From NCBI GenBank assembly GCA_016808115.1, contig JAEQBH010004544.1, positions 1 to 64,000 of the forward strand: 64,000 bases of DNA, in the 5' to 3' direction. Position 1 is the first letter of the stretch. Each line of letters opens with the position of its first letter. Made by a program: the position numbers and the translations under genes. This DNA is from Tetrastigma voinierianum. Its lineage: Eukaryota; Streptophyta; Magnoliopsida; Vitales; Vitaceae. Shown piece by piece: positions 56,526 through 64,000 of this stretch. Below the pieces are notes generated by a model. The model searched no databases and had not been told where the DNA came from. It saw only the letters and a program-made list of their open reading frames with translations.

Positions 56526-57023
56526 CATTGGTCATTGAAAAATGTACAAAAGTATTGTTTTATAAACATTACATGAATTAATTTAAACTGAAATGAAAAG
56601 AGAATTGTATAGAACCACTAAACATGAAAATGCTTAGCACGTTGTTTTTTCCATCGTGCAGGTACCGAGTGAACAGGTACAAGGACAAAGACCGCAGAGA
56701 TTTAGAGTCAACGTCAAAGCTTCGCGGTGTCGAAGTAAAGACCCGACTATGCATTCATGAAATGGATTTGACCATTTTGTATAAACTCTGATTTTATTTT
56801 GTAAATGTTTTGATATTGAAAACTCGATATTTGGTAAATGATCTGATTGAAAAGGGCATAAAATGCCATATTGTACAATGTGGGATTTATCCCAAAATGA
56901 TTGGCCTATCGCAAATGTTTTGATGCATATTATTATATATTCTATAGTATACAAGAAACATATTTGTATTCATACCGGTAACGCTGAACCTTACAAGTTG
57001 GCATTAAGGTAATAGGTGTTGAA

Positions 57024-58098
57024 ACACCCCCACGAACTTAATTGTTCAAGGGAGGAAGGCTACAAGACAAAACTCATTCTACCTTGATACTTTGTATTTT
57101 CATAGCTTCTTTTCTTCATTCTTTTTTTTTTCTTTTTACTCGTCTCTGTTGGTTTTCCTTTCCCATCATTTATTCTTACCCTCCTTTACAATTGAAATAA
57201 TGCCCCCAACCACTTCTACTATCGTGTAAATTTGTCATGCACCTAGGCAAACAAGGGTTCACTGTAAGATTAGATTCAAAGAAGGATTTAGGCTTTTCAT
57301 TTGTTGGTTGATGATGAAATTGGATTTTGGCTCAAATAAGGAACTAAGGTATATGCATATGCATATTATAAGGGTAAGCTTTGAAAGGCTCGAACTTCCA
57401 ATGGCCTATATAATTTCCTGTTAGTTTTATTGCCTAGGATTTCTCCTTGACTAATCATCTTACAAGTTCTAAGACTTTGGGGAGATTAAACTCTGATGGA
57501 TCTCAGAAGATGTCCCTAATCTTAGCACAATTTGTTTCAGATGTACTTTTTACCATGTGATTTTCAGGATTCACAATAACTACGTTGTTTACACCAATAG
57601 AATTATAAGTCTTATTTGTTCCATCATTTGTTTAAATCTTCCCTAGTCTTGAAGTTCAACTTATTCATTAATAACATCACACTTCCTCTTTCAATTCATC
57701 TCATCTTACCCCATTTTCATCTATCAATTTCTTGTTTGGTTTCTAGACCTGTTGCTATGTTGTTGCACAACTCAAAATCTTAAATAAATCAGGTCATTCA
57801 ATTCAGAAAAATTTAACTTAGCGCCAACAACTCAATTCAATCATCATTTAATTTCCACCAAACAATTCACAACTACTCAACAAATAAACCTAGGAAAACT
57901 GGTTTCTCCATTATTCAGCAAAGCTATATAACTAAAAAGTCATCATTATTTATTTATTGAAGATCAAGAAATGCAAAAGAAAATAGACACAAGAAAAATG
58001 CCAGAGAAAAATGGACACAAACTTTTGCAACTGATTTTTCATTTAACTTTTTAGATAATTACAAATGTGTATTCATATCAAGAAATTACACAAGATTT
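57024..58098. other. Probable 3' untranslated part of the minus-strand Athila
   Basis: No coding words. Lies directly beyond the stop codon of the minus-strand ORF at 58099. Confidence 0.4.
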
Positions 58099-59930
58099 TC
58101 ATTCTTTTTCTTTTGGTTTTGGGCATTTTGAAGTTTTTGAGGATTTTTCCTTGGCTGCTTCCTTCTTCAAATATTCTTCAACTTCCTCTTTTAGGGTTAG
58201 TTCTTTACTTCTTGTTGTGCCAAAGGTTTTATTTTGAGGTGGTGCTATACAAGGTACAAAAGGTATTTCTCCACCTGGATTAGGGTTAGAAAAATGAATG
58301 GGAGGGTCTGTGACATCCTAAGGCACTATGGTGTAAGGTGTATAGTTGGATATTTTGATTTGTGGTAGTGACACTTTCTTTTTCGGGTCTCGAGACTCAG
58401 CCTTCATAGCTCAATCTAGAATCTTTACATTACTCTCGTGAGTTCACGCCTCGCCAATGATTCCATGAGTGTCCTGTCAATTCTTAAGAGAAATTATCCT
58501 TAAATCGGCTCCCGCAATGCTAAAGACTGTTTAGCCACTCTCTATCTCTGGATGTTAACTCTTCCTTGATGGCTTTGTCTCTTTTCAGCATCTCACATAA
58601 ATTGTATTCGGCTTCCATGCTTCTTCCCAATAAATTACATCCCTATTTTTTAGCTCATCCATCCACCTTTCATCCCTCTTTTTTATCTCCTTTCCATTCT
58701 TCATCCCTTTCGTTTATTTCCTTCCCGCATTGATCTCTCCTTCAGCCTTTCCAAACATATTTGTTTAATCAGTCATAGCTTCACTTGTCTATCCCTCTTT
58801 CATTTCTAGTCCTTACTAGAGCTCTTTAAAGATTTCCATCAACTCTACATTGTTACTCTGTTGTCCTAAGCTCTCAGTTGTTTCCTGATGGATTTCTCTT
58901 ACCTTTGGGAATACATTCCAGATGGGGCTTATGTTCCCTTACTTCCCTTGCTTCTCTTGCTGCTCTTGAGCTGGGCTTTCCAAATGTACTTGCTCTTCTT
59001 CTCTGTCATTCTCCTTTCTTCTTCACTTCTACTTCTCGCTCTTCCCTCTCTGCTCGCCCTTTAGTTTTATCACTGTCGAGGAGGTCGTGATATGCTTCTT
59101 CTTCCCAATCTCCTTTTACACCTCCCAGGATACATAGTTTGGTGATCAATGCTGGGTGTGAATCGCACTTCGATTTGCATCCTGCATTAACGCAAAATGG
59201 ATTTTCTTTTCAATTATTTCCCACTAAATTGTAGCCCTTAGTAATGCACATAGAGGATTGCATCTTCCTTTCTCACCGTATCAGATGTTCGGGACCGAAT
59301 TGACAAAGCAAAACCATACCTTAGCCTTCTCATCGTCCTAGAACCTCTGGCAATTGATTCATATGGAGTTTTCTTTATTGACTTCCATTTCCCTTTTCCA
59401 TCTATGAGCAAGTCCATAATTTTCTAATACTCAGGCTCTTTTACCAGTTTCTTGAACTTTGATCCATCTTTTTATTCTTCAAATTAAAGGTTTCATTTAT
59501 CTTCTCACCGAAAAGATCTATTATCCTCTGACATACACGCTTTCTCTTCACTAATAACAAACCAGATAAAATTCCTTTACTACGCCACAAACCATGCTTT
59601 CAGACGCAAAGTAATTGCCATCCTCTTTTCTCAATCACTTTAATAAAGTCAAGATAAGCTTGTTGAACCCTATTTCGCCAATGAAATCCTTTTCATTCAG
59701 AATATTCTCCCATAAGACCAAAGCATTGTTTGAAACGAACCTACCTCACTTCTTTATTTTCGCCTCAGCTCGCCCCCCGCTTCCTTAAATTTTTTCTTTC
59801 CTTGTTTCTTCAATTTCGCTTCTCCCCGATCGAACCTCCCTGAATGGATTTTTCCTCATTCTCTGCATATTCTTCCATTATCTCATTCAGGTTCAGAACA
59901 AGGTGAAGGTGGCTGAATGGTTTGATGGCT
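58099..59930 (-). pseudogene. Athila-type third ORF with putative plant transposon domain
   Basis: Non-enzymatic ORF of unknown role found in Athila-group elements after pol (the env position). On the minus strand at 59300-59560: RIIDLFGEKINETFNLK, then in shifted frames KFKKLVKEPEY, KIMDLLIDGKGKWK and KAKVWFCFVNSV, followed by TVRKEDAILY. This matches the 'EAKxWxxFVxxRLxPTxHDxTVxxERAxLxY' pattern of the putative plant transposon domain. The C-terminal 60 codons are intact: APPQNKTFGTTRSKELTL, EEVEEYLKKEAAKEK, stop TGA at 58099-58101. The middle (58300-59080) is broken. No signal peptide or membrane segment can be judged. Confidence 0.7.
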
Positions 59931-60004
59931 TATGAGGAAGGTGGCCTTTCAAATTTCATAGTTCTCTAGTTATAAGTCAAATGATTTGTTGTGCCTTTTT
60001 AAAT

Positions 60005-61552
60005 TGTCGCGACAAACACTAGCTTAGGGTTTATTTTTTATTTAGACCTATGTCGTGACATAGGGTATTATGTCGCATAATTATCTAGGTGAAGTAAATT
60101 AATGTTATAAATAAAAGAATTATGTAGCGATTATTAATTTTCTCGCGTAATGGCTAAGGCTGGGGTGATCCTGGCTAATTTTATTAGCAAAACAATGTCA
60201 CATGTACTAATGTCGCGACAATGCAAAGCAGATTGTCCCCAAAATCACAAACTTCAACATTTTAAACCAATTAACACACAAATCAGTATTCAATACATTC
60301 ATACCACTCAAATCATACTTGTGAAGACATGTGTTAACAACACAGAACCTCAATTCAAGTATGAACATGATGAGTGCTTCAAACACTCGTATTATACTAA
60401 GGCTACCTTGCATTTTCATGTTGATTTGGCATTATTTATATAATTTTAGTGTTAGATTCCTTATTTAGTTTTTGTTTTGGAATGCAGGCATGATGAGGCG
60501 AAAAGAACAACTTCTGGAAGCCATTTTGGAGAAATGAGGAGCATGCCAGAAGTCACTGCCACGTCGCGACGTCTCCACGTCGCGACGTCACCAAGTCACG
60601 ACGTGGGGTCAACAAATGCAGAAGTCAACTGTGCCACCACTGCCGCGACGCCACCACGTCACACACACCAAAATCAGATCTCATCATTAAATGCGAGGGG
60701 GCCTTGGATTGGGATTGAAGAACGCAGGCCAGAGATACTTAATCGAGAACTCAACACGCATTTCATGATCTCCTCGACTTTTGTATTGGTTTTTTTTATT
60801 ATTATTGTTTGATTATTTTTGGATCACATGAGGATGTTCTTCACATTACATATTTTATTTCTTTCCTTCATGATGTTCTAAACTTATTTCTAGGGTTACA
60901 TCAAACCCCGCTGCTGCATAATGGATTAGAATTTAACCTTTCTATGTTAATCAATTGTTGTTAATTTATCATATCTCGTCTCTATACTGCATGTTAATTA
61001 TATGATAATATCTCACACATGATTATATCTTACACTAAGATCCGAGATCCGAGAGATGAGGTATTCAGTGATCCGGTAGAGTACCTCAGCCGATTCTGCA
61101 CAGATATCCAACCAAGGTGGTTTTGGGTCAACATAAGCATTTCCTCGAATACCGAGCCGAGATAGAGATATACCTGATTCTATCTCTTTACCTAAATAGG
61201 CGAATATACTCTCGAGAGAGGATATCTCGTGAGGCAAGATCACCTTGCCAATGGGAGTATATGTTATAAACAATCAATAACAAATATCTTGTGAGAATAA
61301 TCCATCGAATGTGACAGGGGGAGATTTAACCCTAGGCTCCCACATTATCAATTCACCAAAACCAATAGCTTAGTTACAGTTAGTATTTAAATTCCATCTT
61401 AGAATCATTTATTCAGATATTGTCTGAAAAGCAGAACATCTGTAGTCAATTCATCTTTCCTCGCTGGGATCGACACTGCACACTCAGTACACTATATTAC
61501 TGAGGCTTACGCTGCACTTCAAGGCATTTAGGCATACATTTTATACACCAAG
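60005..61552 (+). repeat. Athila LTR (plus orientation), boundaries approximate
   Basis: Resembles the Athila LTR at 48785-52411: a ...GAATGCAGGCATGATGA stretch (60483) like ATTGCAGACATGCTATA (48867). AATAATCCATCGAATGTGACAGGGG (in part) and a GGGATCGACACT...CACTATATTAC ending are also shared. It is followed by AAGTGTTCGCCCGT, a degraded form of the AAGTTTTTGGCGCCGT junction. It therefore sits opposite in direction to the surrounding Athila pol and ORF3. The minus-strand frame at 61013-61273 is antisense. Confidence 0.65.
60561..60606. repeat. ACGTCGCGACGT palindromes at 16-bp spacing
   Basis: Perfect 12-bp palindromes at 60561 and 60577 and a diverged one at 60594. Related TTGTCGCGACAA at 60004 and TGTCGCGACA at 60211. 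Confidence 0.9.
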
Positions 61553-61579
61553 TGTTCGCCCGTCAATGCAAGACATCTC

Positions 61580-62050
61580 AATTCTTCACTCAGCTTCATT
61601 CAATCATGATGATAATCAAAATATTTAAGGAATGGGCACAAAAAAGCTACTTTTTATTTTCTACTCATAAAATACACTCCCCTAAACTTCAATTAAGCAT
61701 TATCATTAAAGAACAAGTTAGGGAAAAAGAAATACTCCCCCTTGTAGCACTTTCTTTATAATAAGTTTGAGATAAAATGCTTCCAAATCCAAAGTCCATC
61801 TCCAATTTCAGCTTCATTGGCCTAAAAAGTCAACAAAGTAGACCTACTAATTTTAAATTCAAAATGGAAACTCAAAATCTATTCTACTGAATTATCTAAA
61901 CCAATTAAAACATAATAAATTAAACAAAATCAAACTATAAATCAACTAAAAATTTTCGTCAGCTTCTCCCAAGTAGCTACTCATGTTTTGTGTCTTTAGT
62001 TAGACATTTGTTGTAAAATGCTTTCCTTTCAGCAAAATTCTTCCATTTCT
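61580..62050. other. Athila pol end and following non-coding region (minus)
   Basis: Contains minus-strand AAGTTTAGGGGAGTGT at about 61676-61691 and CAAGGGGGAGTA at 61735-61746, PPT-like. No coding words. Confidence 0.45.
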
Positions 62051-63125
62051 TCTAAATATGGAGTTAATCTTCATTTATGTTCCCTCCAAAATAATGCTTT
62101 AATCTATGACCATTCACTTTAAACTAATTTTAATTAGTTTTCGTTGTTACCCTCCAAGGGGGTACTTGGTAACACGAGTAAGGACCACCTGATTTTGACT
62201 CCCGCTTCCTAGAAATGCTTCGAATTGAACAACAGACTAGCTCTCCTTCAACTTTCCTGCACTTTGATCATGCCACTTCTTTATCTTATCCTTGTAGATT
62301 ATAGCATTATCATAAGCTTCATTCGTCAACTCTTCCAGTTTATTCATTTGGAGTAATATCTATTCTTTGGCATCTTGGAAATCACAATTAGCTGATGATC
62401 CACATAGCTTTATATTCAAGTTCAAGAAGGAGACGACAAGGCTTCAAAATACAATTCCAGATGGAGACATACCACTCGGAGTTTCAGGCTACTATAGCTT
62501 CCACAATGCATCATCTAGCTTTATGTACTTAGCCTTTTCGCTCAGTTCACTGTTTTCTGTAATATTCTTATCTCCCCACTGAAATCTCAACTCCGCTCTA
62601 TTCGACCTGAGGGTGATAACCCAACTTCTATTACATGTCCGATTTCACATTCGCTCGATGAGTCAGGCAAACACTTTGTTTGCAAAATGGCTTCCCTCAT
62701 CACTAATGATTGTTCTAGGTGCTCCAAATATGCTCAAAATATTTCTTTGTATGAACCCCACCACTGTGGTGGCATCATTTATGGGACAAGCTATTGCATC
62801 CACCGATTTGGATACATAATCCACAGCTAGGAGAATGAATAAATTTTCAAATGAGGCTGAGAAAGGTCTCATGAAGTCTATCCCCCATACATAAAAAATC
62901 TGCACCACCAAGATTCCTTGCAAGGGCATCTCATTTCTTCTACTTATGTTGCCCATTCCTCGACATTTATCACACAACAGCCACCCATTCAAAACAATCT
63001 TTGAATATAAGAGTCAATGAAACCTAATTGACCCCATGCTGTTCTATCTCCTGCAAAGTGTCCTCCATGTGGTGATGCATGATATTCATCCAGAATTTTG
63101 CCTTGTTTTGTTTCTGGTACACATC
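62050..63125 (-). pseudogene. Athila integrase
   Basis: Minus strand, in order: zinc finger with YHASPHGGHF (about 63060-63090) and CDKCRGMGNISRRNEMP (62920-62970). Then the core frame 62663-62992 with VWGIDFMRPF (first catalytic Asp), DYVSKSVDAIA and IISDEGSHFANKVF (second Asp, codon in SDE). Beyond that in other frames come LDDALW and TPSGMSPSGIVF-like words (62440-62530) of the C-terminal region; the third catalytic Glu lies in the broken part near 62600. The 330-bp core frame is open, but the domain as a whole is frame-shifted. Confidence 0.88.
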
Positions 63126-63400
63126 TCCTGATAATCAAATTTGCTCATCTTCTGAAAAGTAGTGGATCATCCCATATATAAAATCATGACACAATTTCAA
63201 CTTTTTTTCTCGCTCGGTAGTCGAACTCGAGCCGCATAATTCCAAGCTAAGTAATTCACCATATTAGCATACCAGTACTTTCGACCGGGAGCAGTCAAAG
63301 CTTACTCATTAGGAAAATTTTCTACTAGTTCATTTCCTTTTTCATCTTCAATAAGCCTTTCTACTCTAAACAAGTGATCAACTATCACATCTGTCAATTA
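63126..63400 (-). pseudogene. Athila RNase H-integrase connection
   Basis: Words DHLFRVERLIED, PGRKYWYANMVNYL and QEMCTRNKTRQ in order, the usual 'DHLSRLE ... WYADIVNYL ... RRCVPE' connection between RNase H and the integrase finger. Single stops and shifts. Confidence 0.8.
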
Positions 63401-63670
63401 CCCTCTACCTCGATTTCCTAAACTCAAACCTCATAATGTGTGTGTGTGTGTGTGTGGGTGTGTGTGGGTGTGTGTGTAATAATACCCATCTAATTTGTCT
63501 TGGTTTGACATCTTTCTTTGCCATTAGATATTTAATTGCAACATGATCAGTGTGTATGATAACATGGGACCCCAATATGTAAGGCTTGAATTTTTCACAA
63601 GCAAGCACCATTGTCAGCATCTCCATTTCTATGGTAAAGTAGTTCTCTTGTGCCTCATTGAAGGGTTTGT
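63400..63670 (-). pseudogene. Athila RNase H domain with microsatellite
   Basis: The frame 63405-63626 reads EMLTMVLACEKFKPYILG, HTDHVAIKYLMAKKDVKP and RQIRWVLL. A CA/TG microsatellite then encodes alternating His/Thr/Pro, after which FEF appears where QEFDLEI is expected. The catalytic Asp of TDH is present. Continuous with the RT end on its right. Confidence 0.88.
63437..63477. repeat. (TG)n microsatellite inside Athila RNase H
   Basis: 41 bp of TG with two GGG interruptions. Lies between codons for RWVLL and the following EFD-like stretch. Confidence 0.95.
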
Positions 63671-64000
63671 TGGCATAGTATATGGCCCTAAATATATTTT
63701 CAGTTTTTTATCCCAATACTACTCCCATTGCATAGTCGCTGGCATCGCTGGACTTAATTTCTTCAAATGCAGATCTACCTGATTTATCAAAATCAAAATT
63801 TGCATATTTTTCCAACAATCTGCATTATGATCTAGAGATTTTTGAGAAGTCCCTTATAAATCTCTTGTAAAATCCAGCATGTCCTAGGAAAATTCTTATC
63901 CCTTTAACTGTTGTAGGTGGCAAGAGAGTTTTTATGACATAAACCTTTGCTTGGTCCACTTCTAACCCACACAGTAAATTCACTCCCAAGACAATTCCCT
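63670..64000 (-). pseudogene. Athila RT C-terminus, cut by window end
   Basis: Words LGHAGFYKRFI and DFSKIS (63840-63900) plus SSDASDYAMGVVLGQKT (63690-63750). These are the RT thumb/RNase H start of Athila pol. The catalytic YMDD part lies beyond the window. Confidence 0.85.

Larger units (their letters stand above)
54217..57023 (+). mobile_element. Gypsy solo LTR 2 (about 2.8 kb)
   Basis: Starts TAATGCTCTCGAAAAATACC, a degraded TGTAAYGCCCCGAAAA-type LTR start, and ends near GGTAATAGGTGTTGAAACA. Near its 3' end, CAGGTACCGAGTGAACAGG parallels CAGGTACAGAGGAGG in solo LTR 1 (inverted), supporting the orientation. It contains about 180-bp degenerate repeats and an 82-bp (TA)n. Both ends are degraded and no target duplication is clear. 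Confidence 0.65.

Noticed and set aside
56240..56569. Open frames made of alternating Tyr/Ile
   Set aside because: Produced by the (TA)n microsatellite.
61013..61273. 86-codon minus-strand frame
   Set aside because: Antisense of the Athila LTR; homologous LTR at 51950-52400 has no such frame.

Overview
The window is plant nuclear DNA, most likely from an angiosperm and probably a eudicot. It looks like repeat-dense intergenic or heterochromatic sequence. The evidence is a nuclear-type tRNA-Cys(GCA), Athila-type Ty3/gypsy elements with a tRNA-Asp primer binding site, gypsy elements with TGTAACACC-type LTRs and an initiator-Met primer site, Ty1/copia elements, hAT and MULE transposases, and many microsatellites. 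The species cannot be named from the sequence. I see no intact host protein-coding gene. The only feature that looks functional is the tRNA-Cys.

Layout, left to right. 1-7942: Ty3/gypsy element G1 on the minus strand, its 3' LTR cut by the window edge; domain order IN, RNase H, RT, protease, gag, PBS and 5' LTR can all be read, with many frameshifts. 7943-8420: a copia RT fragment (C1) interrupted by G1. About 8640-10800: copia C2 (plus), which lost its integrase and carries a 215-bp tandem duplication. 11910-25588: copia A1 (minus), split by a complete nested gypsy element G2 (14661-24757, minus). 25617-29430: a BED/DUF659-type hAT transposon (hAT-1, plus). 29431-36063: AT-rich spacer without a recognisable gene. 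36064-39572: a second hAT (hAT-2) in inverted orientation. 39602-about 41790: copia A2 (plus), same family as A1, truncated inside RT. 41943-43172: PPT and 3' LTR of a different copia. 43220-43550: a MITE candidate and a hairpin. 44477-44548: tRNA-Cys. About 46540-48770: a MULE transposase gene with a long open frame but a lost catalytic Glu and a stop in the SWIM finger. About 48785-54216: an Athila element (plus) whose 5' LTR is split by a gypsy solo LTR (49683-51931). 54217-57023: another gypsy solo LTR. 58099-64000: a minus-strand Athila (env-position ORF and pol), interrupted by a plus-oriented Athila LTR at about 60005-61552.

The elements do not work together as a pathway; they form an insertion history. 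The most informative structure is a large interrupted inverted duplication: copia A1 plus hAT-1 on the left mirrors hAT-2 plus copia A2 on the right, with the same LTR-to-hAT junction in both arms. The right arm lacks G2 and so preserves the empty site of its insertion. Both hAT copies carry arrays of an AAAACGGCGTCGTTTT-like motif near their 5' ends, which contain the AAACGG core known from Ac transposase binding. No unknown biological system could be demonstrated.
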